A stretch of DNA of 64,000 nucleotides from Sphingomonas kyeonggiensis (GTDB lineage: Bacteria; Pseudomonadota; Alphaproteobacteria; Sphingomonadales; Sphingomonadaceae), in contig NZ_JACHLN010000001.1 in NCBI RefSeq assembly GCF_014204495.1, forward strand, positions 1,548,605-1,612,604, written 5' to 3'. Position 1 is the stretch's first letter. The number at the start of each line of letters is the position of its first letter. Made by a program: the position numbers and the translations under genes. Positions 1 through 8,845 of this stretch are shown here, in pieces. The notes under the pieces were generated by a model. The model saw nothing but the letters and a program-made list of their open reading frames with translations, searched no databases and was not told where the DNA came from.

Positions 1-80
1 GTCATCCCGGCAAAGGCCGGGATCTCGTGCCGCAAGCGCGCGCTCAATTCTCCTGAGATCCCGGCTTTCGCCGGGATGAC
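1..80. repeat. REPIN-like inverted repeat, family A
   Basis: Two GC-rich palindromes face each other: the left one begins GTCATCCCGGC and the right one ends GCCGGGATGAC, so the whole 80 bp is a long imperfect inverted repeat. Each half can also form its own hairpin (CCCGGC-loop-GCCGGG). Near-identical copies lie at 24386-24465 and, in shorter or hybrid form, at 26036-26061 and 35641-35726. It sits just downstream of the stop codon of the chemoreceptor-like gene. Confidence 0.85.
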
Positions 81-82
81 GG

Positions 83-1156
83 TTACGCCCGCGCGTTCAA
101 TCCGCCCAGCGCCGCGCGGATTTCCTCCAGCGTCGGCATCTTCTGCTCGATCACGCAGCGCAGGCCGAGGCCGCCAAAGCCGTGATAATCGGTGGCGCTG
201 GCGAAGGCGATCGTGTTGTCCCCGCGCACTTCGGCGCCGCGCACCGCATTGGCGGGAAGCGCGACATGCTCGCCATAGCGCTTGCCCGAGGAACTGGCGA
301 CGATGCGATCCTGCTCGTCGACGATCGAGATACTGGTGCGGCTCCAGTCGCGCTCGCCGAACAGCGACCTGTCCGAGATGATCGTCGGGATATGGCCTTC
401 CCAGTCGAACTCGACATAGAGCGCGCCTAGCGGGCGGCCGTCATGGCCGCGCGGGCGCACGCCGGTGACGAAGACGAGCACCGCGCGATGGTCCGAATAG
501 GGGTTCAGCCAGACTTCGTCGGTGAACCATTCGTCGCGCCGGTGGCTGCGCATCGCGTTGAGATATTGCGGCGCGCTCGACAGATCGACGCCGCGCACGC
601 GCGCATGCGGATCCGAAGCGGCGATCACCTGCCCGGCATCGTTGGCGAGGAAGGTATTGAGATAATAGGGTGAAATCGAAGTAAGCATCGCCAGCCGGGC
701 ATCGGCCGCGGCGATCGTCTCGGGCGAGGGATCGGTGAGCGCAGCGATCACCTCGGCGTCCGAGGCCATCACGCGGAGGTCGACGCTGCGGCCATAGAGA
801 TGGCGCGTGACGTTCTGGATCAGCGCCTGGGCGAGCTCGACAAGGCGGGTGCCCTCGATCTCGCTGACCATCTCGTCGGCAATGCCGGCGCCCATTGCCA
901 GGCGTTCGCGCACTTCGGAGCGGAATTCGATCGAGGCGCCGCGCGCCTGCTGCGCCAGCGCCTTCACTTCCTGCGCCACCACCGAGAAGCCGCGACCGGC
1001 CTCGCCCGACCGGGCAGCCTCGATCGCCGCGTTCAGGGCGAGCAGATTGGTACGCGCAGCGATCTCCTCGCTCGTCGCGGCGTAGCTGTCTACTTCCTCG
1101 CGGAGGACCGACAGAAGGGTTCGAATTCTGCGTGGCACATGACGGTCATAAGACAC
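83..1156 (-). CDS. soluble chemoreceptor-like protein: MCP tip followed by Cache-type sensor
   Basis: This 357-residue protein carries the conserved tip of methyl-accepting chemotaxis proteins at about residues 30-72 ([20 protein letters not shown], then [15 protein letters not shown]), the part that contacts CheA and CheW. After a helical linker, residues about 125-345 look like a periplasmic-type Cache sensor (a [15 protein letters not shown] stretch and repeated [12 protein letters not shown] strands). No signal peptide or membrane segment is visible, so both parts should be cytoplasmic, with the sensor after the signalling tip, the reverse of a classical MCP. The start is GTG, with an in-frame TAG a few codons upstream and no clear Shine-Dalgarno sequence. 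The adaptation helices are very short. It may be a cytosolic accessory receptor or a remnant of a longer gene. Confidence 0.7.
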   Translation of the reverse strand: MSYDRHVPRRIRTLLSVLREEVDSYAATSEEIAARTNLLALNAAIEAARSGEAGRGFSVVAQEVKALAQQARGASIEFRSEVRERLAMGAGIADEMVSEIEGTRLVELAQALIQNVTRHLYGRSVDLRVMASDAEVIAALTDPSPETIAAADARLAMLTSISPYYLNTFLANDAGQVIAASDPHARVRGVDLSSAPQYLNAMRSHRRDEWFTDEVWLNPYSDHRAVLVFVTGVRPRGHDGRPLGALYVEFDWEGHIPTIISDRSLFGERDWSRTSISIVDEQDRIVASSSGKRYGEHVALPANAVRGAEVRGDNTIAFASATDYHGFGGLGLRCVIEQKMPTLEEIRAALGGLNARA

Positions 1157-1187
1157 GTCAGTTAATGCCTAGTTTAGCACGATAAAA

Positions 1188-2009
1188 TCAGGGCTTGCGG
1201 AATTTGAGCGTCATTCGGTCGCTTTCGCCGATCGCCGCGTATTTGGCGCGGTCGACATCCTTCAACCTGTAGCTCGGCGGCAGCGTCCACACGCCATCGG
1301 GCCAATCCGCCGTATCGCGCGGATTTGCGTTCACTTCCGATGCGCCGGCGAACACGAAGCCGGCCTGCTCGGCGAGGCGGCGCACGGTCGAGACCTTGAT
1401 ATAGCCGCTCGATTTCTCGCGCTCGGCGCTGGCGCTTTCGGGCAGGCGGTGGTCCTCGATGCCGAGCGTGCCGCCCTTCTTGAGCATCGCGAACATCTGC
1501 TTGAAGGCTTCGGGCGAATAATCCTGGTCGTTCCGCTTGTAACCCATCCGCCAGTTATGGACGTTGCGGAAGGTCAGCACGACGTCGGCGGTGCCGTCCG
1601 GCACCCTGGGCTGGCCGGCCTCGGCCGGGAAGGCGACGAGCTTGGCGTGCCCGTACAGCGCCGGGTCCTTCGCCTTGAAGGCTTCGACCGCCTTGCCGCC
1701 GTTCGGGAAATCGGGGCCGACCGCGGCATAGTAATTGCCCTTCGCCCGGGTGAGCGGGGCGAGGATCTCGGTATACCAGCCACCGCCCGGCCAGATCTCG
1801 ACCACGGTGTTGCCGGGCTTCACGCCGAAGAAGGTCAGCGTGTCGACCGGGTGGCGATATTGGTCGCGCGCCACGTTCGCCGGCGTGCGGCTGGGCGAGG
1901 AGACTGCTTCGGCGATGGCGGAACGCTGCGTGCGCGGCGCGCCGGTGGCGACGCTTGCCACCGCGGCGGCAGTGGTGAGCACGGCGAGCACGGACAGGGT
2001 CTGGCGCAT
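1188..2009 (-). CDS. exported class I SAM-dependent methyltransferase (COG4798-like)
   Basis: A 273-residue protein with an N-terminal signal peptide (MRQTLSVLAVLTTAAAVASV, then ATGA) followed by a Rossmann methyltransferase domain. The SAM-binding motif reads VVEIWPGGGWYTEIL, and the acidic strand and DVVLTFRNVHNW motif follow. This matches the 'predicted methyltransferase' family found in the periplasm of many proteobacteria; the substrate is unknown. The start was placed at the ATG at 2007-2009 because an AGGGAG ribosome-binding site lies 9 bases upstream; an upstream in-frame ATG would add a non-signal extension. It is transcribed alone, divergent from a small membrane protein gene. Confidence 0.8.
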   Translation of the reverse strand: MRQTLSVLAVLTTAAAVASVATGAPRTQRSAIAEAVSSPSRTPANVARDQYRHPVDTLTFFGVKPGNTVVEIWPGGGWYTEILAPLTRAKGNYYAAVGPDFPNGGKAVEAFKAKDPALYGHAKLVAFPAEAGQPRVPDGTADVVLTFRNVHNWRMGYKRNDQDYSPEAFKQMFAMLKKGGTLGIEDHRLPESASAEREKSSGYIKVSTVRRLAEQAGFVFAGASEVNANPRDTADWPDGVWTLPPSYRLKDVDRAKYAAIGESDRMTLKFRKP

Positions 2010-2060
2010 GCGAAATTGCTCCCTAGATGTCGCGCTCGCCTTTGGGGGGTTTTTGTGACG

Positions 2061-2249
2061 ATGCAACTACAATTATGGCTCGGCGCGGCGGGCGCGGCAG
2101 TGATCGCGGTGGTCAGCGGCCTGGGCGAGCATCGCCGGCGCAAGCGCAAGCGGATCGACGATGTCGGTTTCGTGCCCTGGCAATTCGTCCAGGTGATGGC
2201 GATGCTGGGCGCAGTGATCCTGGCGAGCGTGGCGCTGAATTTGCGCTAG
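2061..2249 (+). CDS. small membrane protein, unknown function
   Basis: A 62-residue protein with two hydrophobic helices (about residues 5-20 and 44-60) separated by a very basic stretch (EHRRRKRKR) and a DDVGFVPW motif. Proteins of this shape occur widely in sphingomonads, but no function is known to me. A GTG six bases upstream (2055) is an alternative start; a run of G at 2044-2049 could serve either. It is divergent from the methyltransferase gene and convergent with the aspartyl protease gene, 7 bases away. Confidence 0.6.
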   Translation: MQLQLWLGAAGAAVIAVVSGLGEHRRRKRKRIDDVGFVPWQFVQVMAMLGAVILASVALNLR

Positions 2250-2256
2250 GGCGCGC

Positions 2257-3159
2257 CTATTTCGCCTCGGGTGGGCACAGGGCGACGCCTGCGGATCGCT
2301 GGTCGATCAGCAGCGCGAAATGCTGCAGGGCATGCGCGCCGACCAGAAGCTCGGGATATTTCTCCGACACCCGCACCCTTACATCGGCGAGCGTCGCTGC
2401 GCCGATGCGGAAGGGGCCATGCAGCGTCGCGCTGCCCGTCTTCACGGTCGTGTTGGTCAGCTTGCCCTCGCCGGCCGCCTCGATCGCACCGCCGCCAACC
2501 CGATCGAACAGCGCCTGCGGCAACACGAACGCGACATTGGCGCCGGTATCCAGATTGCCTTCGGTGGCGACGCCGCCGATCGTCACCGGCACGCGGAAGG
2601 CGCGCGTATAGCCCAGTACACCCGGTTCGCCTGGCTTGAGCGCGAGGTTGCGCGTGAAGGTGAGCCTTTGCCGCGGATAGTCGATCACCAGCAGCCCGTC
2701 GGCGAAGAACTCGCGGCCGAGGATTCCGGCGAATGCCGCTTCGGGCGCCATCCTGCTGCTATAGTCGCGGGTCATGACCCTGACGTCGCGGCGGACCAGG
2801 CCGCCAAGCTCGACCGAGGCGAGCGTCACTGTCTCCACGCGCGCGGTGGCTAAGGCGTCCGAAGTCTCCGAGCTTCCCGTGACGGGCAGGTTCAGCTTCG
2901 AGACGAGGCTGGCATCGGCACGGCCCATGCCGCTGGCGCCGGTATCGACGGCGAAGGGGAACGGCCCTTTGCCGTCGACGCGCACGTCGATATAGATGCG
3001 GCCATCGATGACGCGAAACGGAACGCTCAGCACCGCATCGCTCCGCGCTGTATCCACCAGCGAGCATGGGGACGAAGGCGCTGCCGCCATGGAGGGCTGC
3101 GCCGGCGCCATGCCCGCGATCAGGCCGGCAATTGCGGCGGTTCCAGCCTTCCAATTCAT
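2257..3159 (-). CDS. exported retropepsin-like aspartyl protease
   Basis: A 300-residue protein with a signal peptide (hydrophobic residues 5-25, AMA-like cleavage) and two pepsin-type active-site motifs, DTGAS at about residue 72 and DTGAN at about residue 204. Bacterial proteins of this kind (Asp_protease_2 family) usually have two such lobes in one chain. Residues between include LGREFF and a DYPR strand typical of the fold. It probably acts in the periplasm. The start at 3159 was preferred over an upstream ATG at 3198 because the signal peptide begins there and because 3198 lies in a perfect palindrome. A second protease of the same family follows upstream in the same orientation. Confidence 0.8.
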   Translation of the reverse strand: MNWKAGTAAIAGLIAGMAPAQPSMAAAPSSPCSLVDTARSDAVLSVPFRVIDGRIYIDVRVDGKGPFPFAVDTGASGMGRADASLVSKLNLPVTGSSETSDALATARVETVTLASVELGGLVRRDVRVMTRDYSSRMAPEAAFAGILGREFFADGLLVIDYPRQRLTFTRNLALKPGEPGVLGYTRAFRVPVTIGGVATEGNLDTGANVAFVLPQALFDRVGGGAIEAAGEGKLTNTTVKTGSATLHGPFRIGAATLADVRVRVSEKYPELLVGAHALQHFALLIDQRSAGVALCPPEAK

Positions 3160-3176
3160 GTTTGCCCCCAAACGTT

Positions 3177-3198
3177 GTGTATTATTATCATAATACAC
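3177..3198. promoter_or_regulatory. perfect 9-bp inverted repeat, candidate operator
   Basis: GTGTATTAT and ATAATACAC are separated by four bases (TATC), giving a 22-bp perfect palindrome. It is strikingly AT-rich in this GC-rich sequence and ends 17 bases before the protease start codon at 3159. Its size and symmetry suit a dimeric repressor of the GntR, TetR or PadR kind. No regulator gene is adjacent, so the factor is unknown. Confidence 0.6.
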
Positions 3199-3230
3199 TT
3201 GCGCGGATTGGCGTCAATGATCGTGCGAGC

Positions 3231-4388
3231 CTAATAGAATTTCCGCAGCGTCAGCCGGCGTTCGGTGCCGTCGCACAGGCCCAGTGCCACCACCCGCCCC
3301 GGCACCCCGGCGCTCCATTCGATCGGCCTGCCAGCGACCGGCGTGCCATCGGCGGTGCAGATCGTGTCGCCTTCGTGCCAGCCGGTCTCGGCGGCCGGCG
3401 AACCGCGCATGACGTGAAGCACACGCAGGTGCGTGCCCTCGGCGCCGAGCAGCAGTCCGCTGGTCGAGCGCAGCACCGGTGGCGGCGCCAGGCCCGGCTG
3501 GAGGACCATGCGGCCGGCGCGCGGATCGAGCAGGACGCGGTAACGCAGCAACAGGCCGGTGCCGATCCGCCCGGCCGCGCCGGCACTGGCGGAATAGCCG
3601 CCCTCGCCTTCGATGCGGACTTCGGTTTCGGACAGGAGGGTGCCACCGAGCGCGAAGCCCTGGATCACCGCGGCTTCGCTGACCAGGGCGCCGCCGATGC
3701 CCCAGCCCAGCGTGGTGGTGAGGGTGGCGCCGCGATAGCCGGCCGAGGTCCAGGCCGCATGGCTGAGCGTGATCGCGGCGCCGTCGCCGGTATCGACGAT
3801 CATCGGGCGCAGCCGCGCGCCGGCCAGTCGTATTTCGGTGACCGGGACTTCGGAGCCCCGCTGGAGCGCAAGCGGCGCGGTCTGGCCGGTAAAGGGCATG
3901 CGGCCGCTGGGCAGGATGCGGAAGCGGCGGGCAGCATAATCGATATCGAGCGCGCAGCAGCTCAATATGTCGCTGCCGATTAGCAAATCGGCGCCGAACC
4001 GGTCCTGGCCCGGTGCATCAGGCACGGCGATGCGGCCGCCGCGCCGGGTGAGCCCGCCCATGACCAGCGTGCCGCCGGGCGCCCAGGCGACCTCGACGCC
4101 GCCGCCGATCGCCAGCGCGCGCTGGCTACGGCCCAGGGCAAGCCGGGCGCGGGTGGCGAAGTCGCGGGTGGCGAGCGTGTTGGTGAGGCCGGTATCGAGG
4201 ATCGCGCGGACCGGGCGGCCGTTCAGCACCGCCTCGAAGCGGATCTGGTTGGAGGGCGTCAGGTCGAACGCGATCCAGCGCGCCTCGCTGTCGGGCGCGA
4301 GGACGATGCCGTCCCTCGGCTCGTCGGCGGGCGCGGAAACGGGAGAAGCGGCGAGCGCCAGGGGCAGGAGAAAAGACAGCACCGACAC
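3231..4388 (-). CDS. exported retropepsin-like protease with C-terminal PDZ domain
   Basis: A 385-residue protein with a short signal peptide (SVLSFLLPLALAASPVSA) and two active-site motifs, ILDTG at residue 65 and IVDTG at residue 199. Residues about 308-380 resemble a PDZ domain (LLLGAEG..LRVLHVMRGSPAAETGWHEGD), which usually binds substrate C-termini. This combination is known in a family of bacterial aspartyl proteases. Expected location is the periplasm. The start is GTG; a second GTG two codons on is possible. It lies in the same orientation as the related gene at 2257-3159, 71 bases upstream of its start, suggesting an old duplication. Confidence 0.78.
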   Translation of the reverse strand: MSVLSFLLPLALAASPVSAPADEPRDGIVLAPDSEARWIAFDLTPSNQIRFEAVLNGRPVRAILDTGLTNTLATRDFATRARLALGRSQRALAIGGGVEVAWAPGGTLVMGGLTRRGGRIAVPDAPGQDRFGADLLIGSDILSCCALDIDYAARRFRILPSGRMPFTGQTAPLALQRGSEVPVTEIRLAGARLRPMIVDTGDGAAITLSHAAWTSAGYRGATLTTTLGWGIGGALVSEAAVIQGFALGGTLLSETEVRIEGEGGYSASAGAAGRIGTGLLLRYRVLLDPRAGRMVLQPGLAPPPVLRSTSGLLLGAEGTHLRVLHVMRGSPAAETGWHEGDTICTADGTPVAGRPIEWSAGVPGRVVALGLCDGTERRLTLRKFY

Positions 4389-4407
4389 AGACTAGCCGGT
4401 CAGGCGA

Positions 4408-5970
4408 TCAGAGGCACGCCTCGAGCAGCGCCTGGTCGAAGCCGTACTGCTTGGCCTTGTCGAGCGTGTAGGGGCGCAGGCCCATCGAGCGATACTCGCC
4501 GATGATCTTGCCGTCGGCGCTCTCGTCCAGATATTCGAACTTGAACAGCTCCTGCGTGACGATCACCGGGCCTTCCATGCCGATCACCTCGGTGACGTTG
4601 GTCACGCGGCGCGAGCCATCGCGCAGGCGCTTCACCTGGATGATGAGATCGACCGAATCGGCGATCTGGCGGCTGATCGCCTCCTTCGGCACCTTGATGT
4701 CCGACATCATCACCATGTTCTCCATACGGGCGAGCGCCTCGCGCGGAGAGTTGGAGTGGAGCGTACACATCGAGCCGTCATGGCCGGTATTCATGGCGGC
4801 GAGCATGTCGAAGCACTCGCTGCCGCGGATTTCGCCCAGGATGATGCGGTCCGGGCGCATACGCAGCGCGTTCTTCACCAGGTCGCGGATCGTGATCTCG
4901 CCCTGGCCCTCAAGGTTGGGCGGGCGGGTTTCGAGCGGCAGCCAGTGCGGCTGCTGCAGGCGGAGTTCGGCCGCGTCCTCGATCGTCAGCACGCGCTCGC
5001 CCGGGTCGATCATCTTCGACAGGGCGTTGAGCATCGTCGTCTTGCCCGAGCCGGTACCGCCCGAGATGACGATGTTGAAGCGGCTGGCGCCGGCGATCTT
5101 GAGCGCGGTTGCCATCTTCTGCGACATCGATCCGCCCTGGGCCATCATGTCGAGCGTGATCGGCTTGGCCGAGAACTTACGAATCGAGATCGCGGTGCCG
5201 CGCAGCGACAGCGGCGGCACGATCACGTTGACGCGGCTGCCGTCCTTGAGACGGGCGTCGGCGAGCGGCGTGGTCTGGTCGACACGGCGGCCGACGGAAT
5301 TACAGATGCGCTGCGCGATCTGGAACAGATGCTCCTCGTCGCGGAACTGGATGTTGGCGAGTTCGAGCTTGCCCTTGCGCTCGACAAAGGTCTGCTCGGG
5401 GCCGTTGACCATGATGTCCGAGATGGCCGGATCGGCCAGCAGCTCCTCGAGCGGCCCGAGGCCGAGCAGCTCGTCGACCAGCACCTTCTCGAGCGCGAAC
5501 TGCTCGCGGCGGTTCAGCGTGAGCTTCAGCTCGGCGAGGACTTCGCCGATGATCGGGCGGAACTCCTCGGCCAGCTCGTCCTTGCTGAGCGTGGCGGCGG
5601 CTTCGGGATCGACGCGCTCCAGCAGGCGCGGAAGCACCTGTTCCTTGATGCGGTGGATCGACGCCTCGAATCCCTCGACGCGCGAATTGCCGGCATCGCC
5701 CGAGGCGGCCTGGCGATCGGCAAGGCGCTGCAGCGCCTCGGCGCTGGCTACGCTCGGGCCGTTGGGGTCACGCTGCTCGAAGGAGTCGGGCGCGGGCCCC
5801 TGGCCGGGCAGCGGCACCGAATTGATCGGCGGGAACTGTTCGCCGCCCAGCGGGGCGGGATCGACCGGGCGGGGCAGCGGTCCGCCGCCCTGCATCGGGC
5901 GCGCAACGCCGAACGCCGGCCGGCCTGCCGGTCCACCACCCAATCCGCTGCGTCGTCCGAAAGCGCTCAT
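4408..5970 (-). CDS. cpaF: CpaF-type secretion ATPase of the Tad/Flp pilus family
   Basis: A 520-residue ATPase. After a Gly/Pro-rich N-terminus and a helical domain (about 100-190), it has the full VirB11/CpaF core: Walker A GGTGSGKTT at about 304-312, the Asp box with RPDRIILGEIRG at about 372-383, and the His box HDGSMCTLHSNS at about 397-408. CpaF powers assembly of Flp pili through the inner-membrane proteins TadB and TadC. The start ATG at 5970 begins the typical N-terminus; the open frame runs on upstream but without family similarity. No tad/cpa partner genes are nearby, so this copy is an orphan here. Confidence 0.9.
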   Translation of the reverse strand: MSAFGRRSGLGGGPAGRPAFGVARPMQGGGPLPRPVDPAPLGGEQFPPINSVPLPGQGPAPDSFEQRDPNGPSVASAEALQRLADRQAASGDAGNSRVEGFEASIHRIKEQVLPRLLERVDPEAAATLSKDELAEEFRPIIGEVLAELKLTLNRREQFALEKVLVDELLGLGPLEELLADPAISDIMVNGPEQTFVERKGKLELANIQFRDEEHLFQIAQRICNSVGRRVDQTTPLADARLKDGSRVNVIVPPLSLRGTAISIRKFSAKPITLDMMAQGGSMSQKMATALKIAGASRFNIVISGGTGSGKTTMLNALSKMIDPGERVLTIEDAAELRLQQPHWLPLETRPPNLEGQGEITIRDLVKNALRMRPDRIILGEIRGSECFDMLAAMNTGHDGSMCTLHSNSPREALARMENMVMMSDIKVPKEAISRQIADSVDLIIQVKRLRDGSRRVTNVTEVIGMEGPVIVTQELFKFEYLDESADGKIIGEYRSMGLRPYTLDKAKQYGFDQALLEACL

Positions 5971-6082
5971 CAGAACCCAATGTCCCCTCGACGGCAGAGT
6001 GTTACCGGCCAAGGCTTGATATTTACCTAACCCGATCACCGCCGCGCAGTTACGGATTGTTCCTGCGGGTAAACGTGCGGGG

Positions 6083-6790
6083 TTAAAGGAATGGTCCCCG
6101 GGCGCGGGTGCGGGCGCCGCTGGGCGGCACGCCGGCGAGTTCGCGGAAGTCGCGGGCCATGTGCGCCTGGTCGGCATAGCCGCGCGCGGCGGCGGTATCG
6201 GCGAGATTGTCCCCGGCCTGCTGGACGTCGCGCAAGGCTTCGCGGAAGCGGAGAAGGCGCAGATAGGTGCGCGGGGCCATGCCCAATTCGCGCGCGAAGA
6301 CGCGCTGGAGCTGGCGCGGGGGCAGGCCGGCGCGGGCGGTGATCTCGCCGACGCTGTGCGATGCAAGGATCGCCTGGGCGAGCGGCGGCGGCGTTCTGCC
6401 GGCCAGCGCCCGGGCAAGATTGGCGGCCGGGTCGCCTTCCAGCAAGGCGGCGAGCGCCGAACCCGGCGCAAGCGCGATCCAGTCATCGGCGAAGCCGGGG
6501 CAGGGCGAGCCGCCCAGCGCGTGCCAGGCCCAGGGCCAGAGCTTGATCGCGGTGAAGCGGGCATCGCCGCTGAAACCGAAGCGGATCGGATGCGGCGAAA
6601 GGCCGGTGGCGAAATATTCGGGCTGGTCGCGCCGCCAGGTCGAGCGGCCGGCGTGGCGGCGGATCAGCTCGATGCAGCCATCGGGCGTTGCCTCATGCTC
6701 GACCCAGCCGGGCTCGCTGGCGGCCAGCGTCCAGACAGAGGCGACCAGTCCGTCCAGCGCGGGCGGCAGGGGCAGCTCGGCATAGTCCAT
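6083..6790 (-). CDS. AraC-family transcriptional regulator
   Basis: A 235-residue protein. The C-terminal third (about 145-230) is an AraC/XylS DNA-binding domain: a first helix-turn-helix around SVGEITARAGLPPRQLQRVFAR and a second around DTAAARGYADQAHMARDFREL. The N-terminal part (HEATPDGCIELIRRH, FATGLSPHPIRFGF) resembles the small ligand-binding-like domain often paired with this type of HTH. No adjacent target is obvious; the divergent neighbour at 6872 is a candidate, 81 bases away. Confidence 0.82.
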   Translation of the reverse strand: MDYAELPLPPALDGLVASVWTLAASEPGWVEHEATPDGCIELIRRHAGRSTWRRDQPEYFATGLSPHPIRFGFSGDARFTAIKLWPWAWHALGGSPCPGFADDWIALAPGSALAALLEGDPAANLARALAGRTPPPLAQAILASHSVGEITARAGLPPRQLQRVFARELGMAPRTYLRLLRFREALRDVQQAGDNLADTAAARGYADQAHMARDFRELAGVPPSGARTRARGPFL

Positions 6791-6871
6791 CGCGCCAGCC
6801 TCGCATGTCGTGTCGGTTCAAGCCAGTGTCGGCGCGTGGGGCTATCGGCTGTGCAAACGGGAGGATCGACG

Positions 6872-7306
6872 ATGATTGCCAACCTCATGCTGCTTGCGGG
6901 CATCGGCCTGTCTCCGGAGTCGTTCGACTGGCTGGTCGGGAAATGGTGCACCGAGCCGCGGAACGGCCGGATGACCTGCGAGACCTGGCAGCCTGGCGAC
7001 GCCGACGGCGTGCTGCACGGCGAGACGGTCATCACCTCGCCCAAGGGCGAGCAGCGCGAGACCATGCGGATCGGCGGGACGGGCGACGCACTGGTGTTCC
7101 ATGCCGAGCCGGCGGGTCAGGCACCGGCCGATTTCAAGGTCAAGCCCGGCGGGATCGGGGCACAGAGCGTGGAGTTCCTCGATACCGCGCATGATTACCC
7201 CCAGCGCGTCCGCTACTGGCGCGAGGGCGAGATGCTGATGGCGGAGATCTCGCTGGCCGATGGCAGCAAGCCGATGCGCTGGGCGTATCGCCGGGTCACC
7301 AAATAG
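6872..7306 (+). CDS. DUF6265-like small protein
   Basis: A 144-residue protein. A short hydrophobic N-terminus (MIANLMLLAGIGL) leads into FDWLVGKWCTE..NGRMTCETW, then GETVITSPKG and MRWAYRRV. This is the pattern of a lipocalin-like beta-barrel family (DUF6265) with the 'L.G.W' start and aromatic strands. Ligand unknown. GGGAGG at 6859-6864 sits 7 bases before the start codon. It is divergent from the AraC regulator and converges with the next gene, 3 bases apart. Confidence 0.65.
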   Translation: MIANLMLLAGIGLSPESFDWLVGKWCTEPRNGRMTCETWQPGDADGVLHGETVITSPKGEQRETMRIGGTGDALVFHAEPAGQAPADFKVKPGGIGAQSVEFLDTAHDYPQRVRYWREGEMLMAEISLADGSKPMRWAYRRVTK

Positions 7307-7309
7307 CGA

Positions 7310-8845
7310 TCAGTGCCGCTCGGGCGCGATGAACAGCTGCGGGCCGGGCCAGGGGCCGTCCCAGCAGGGCTGGCGGTCATCCGGGCGGAACCTTGCCGGA
7401 TCGCGCGGGGCGATCAGCGACGGTGCGCGGGAGAGCGGCGCGACATAGGTCATGTAGCCGCCGGGCACGACGCCGAAATAACTGCAACGGATATGCGGCG
7501 CGCGCGGCAGGGTGACGGCGCGCCAGATCTCGAAGGCAGGGGTGATCGCGCCGATCGCCAGCGATGCGACCAGCAGGTTCCACCACAGCCGCTTGCCGGG
7601 GGGCGGCGCCTTGACCAGCTGGTCGGCGACCGCGAACGCAAGCACCACCAGGGCGGGGATCGACGCGCGCATGGTGAAGTCGTTCGACTGGCCGACCTGG
7701 CCATAGGGGACGGCCAGCAGCACCAGCGTGACGATCGCCAGCGTCACCCCGCCGAAACGGGCATCGCGGCCGATGAACCAGAGCGGCAGCAGATAGAGGC
7801 CGACCTCGCAGATCTCGAACACGATATATTGGTGGAGTGGCAGCGCCGCCGCGCTGCCGCCGACCGCGTCGCTCCCCGTGGCCAGATAGAGCAGGGCGGG
7901 GATCGCTATGAGCGTGGCCGCAGCGGGGGATAGCACCGCTGCCGGGGACAGACTGCGGTGCCGAAGCGCCTCCATTCCGGCATGGGCGGCGAACGGCATC
8001 AGGCCGATCAGCGACAGTGGCGACCACAGCGCGAGCAAGGGCAGCGGCGTGAGGAAGCCGGCGAGCGTGAGCCGGTTGTCGAGCCAGAGCAGGTAGAGCA
8101 GCGCGCCGATCCAGCCGGCCAGGCAGTGCGGCGGCGTCCAGAACAACTGGCTGATGTGCGAGGAATAGACCGCGACGCTCCAGCGCTCGGCATTCCAGCT
8201 GATCGGCTGGCCGGCCAGGACCTGGCCCATCGCGTCGAGCCCGCTGAAGCCGATCAGGATCGCCAGCGCGATGACGCGGGCGCGGGTGGTGGAGAAGAGC
8301 GTGGCGCCGAGCGCGAGGATCGCGGCGAGGATCAGGCTGTTCTGGACGAGCAGCGCCAGCTCCGCGGCATATTGGCCGCCGACCCGGCCGACCGCCGCGG
8401 GCGCCAGATACATGCCGAGCGGCGCGCGCAGTATCTGCGGCGTGGGGGCGACATCATAGACGAAGGGCCAGGGATTGAGCGCCATGTCGCGCAGCACCGC
8501 GCCGCGCACCTGCCAGTCGGTGGTCGCGTAGAAGAAGCGCCCCTCGCCGCCGAGGAGGAAGACGACCAGCGCGATGCCGGCGCAGAGGGCGAGCAGGCGC
8601 AGGGTCGGGCCGTCGCCACGATCGGGCACCCGCCTTGCGATCCAGGCGACCAGACCGGCGATGAGCAGGGCCAGCAACGCGGTGACCCCGGTCGAGATCA
8701 GGCCGAGGAAGCGCCAGAGCAGGATATTGTCGAAGGCGAGCCACCCGCCGAGCAGCACGACCAATATGCCTGGAGCAACGGTGCGGTCGCCGAGGCGGGC
8801 CGATCCGGTGGGCAAAGCTGCCTGCGGCGCTGCGGATGTTGCCAT
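7310..8845 (-). CDS. polytopic membrane protein, possibly GT-C-like
   Basis: A 511-residue, very hydrophobic protein with roughly ten or more membrane segments spread over its length. Near the first third it has FYATTDWQVRGAVLRDMALN, an acidic/aromatic loop of the sort found between the first helices of GT-C glycosyltransferases, but I see no decisive catalytic motif. The C-terminus (HIRCSYFGVVPGGYMTY) is likely outside the membrane. GGGGGAGGA lies just upstream of the ATG at 8845, which fixes the start; an ATG 33 bases further up lacks it. Function unknown. Confidence 0.6.
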   Translation of the reverse strand: MATSAAPQAALPTGSARLGDRTVAPGILVVLLGGWLAFDNILLWRFLGLISTGVTALLALLIAGLVAWIARRVPDRGDGPTLRLLALCAGIALVVFLLGGEGRFFYATTDWQVRGAVLRDMALNPWPFVYDVAPTPQILRAPLGMYLAPAAVGRVGGQYAAELALLVQNSLILAAILALGATLFSTTRARVIALAILIGFSGLDAMGQVLAGQPISWNAERWSVAVYSSHISQLFWTPPHCLAGWIGALLYLLWLDNRLTLAGFLTPLPLLALWSPLSLIGLMPFAAHAGMEALRHRSLSPAAVLSPAAATLIAIPALLYLATGSDAVGGSAAALPLHQYIVFEICEVGLYLLPLWFIGRDARFGGVTLAIVTLVLLAVPYGQVGQSNDFTMRASIPALVVLAFAVADQLVKAPPPGKRLWWNLLVASLAIGAITPAFEIWRAVTLPRAPHIRCSYFGVVPGGYMTYVAPLSRAPSLIAPRDPARFRPDDRQPCWDGPWPGPQLFIAPERH

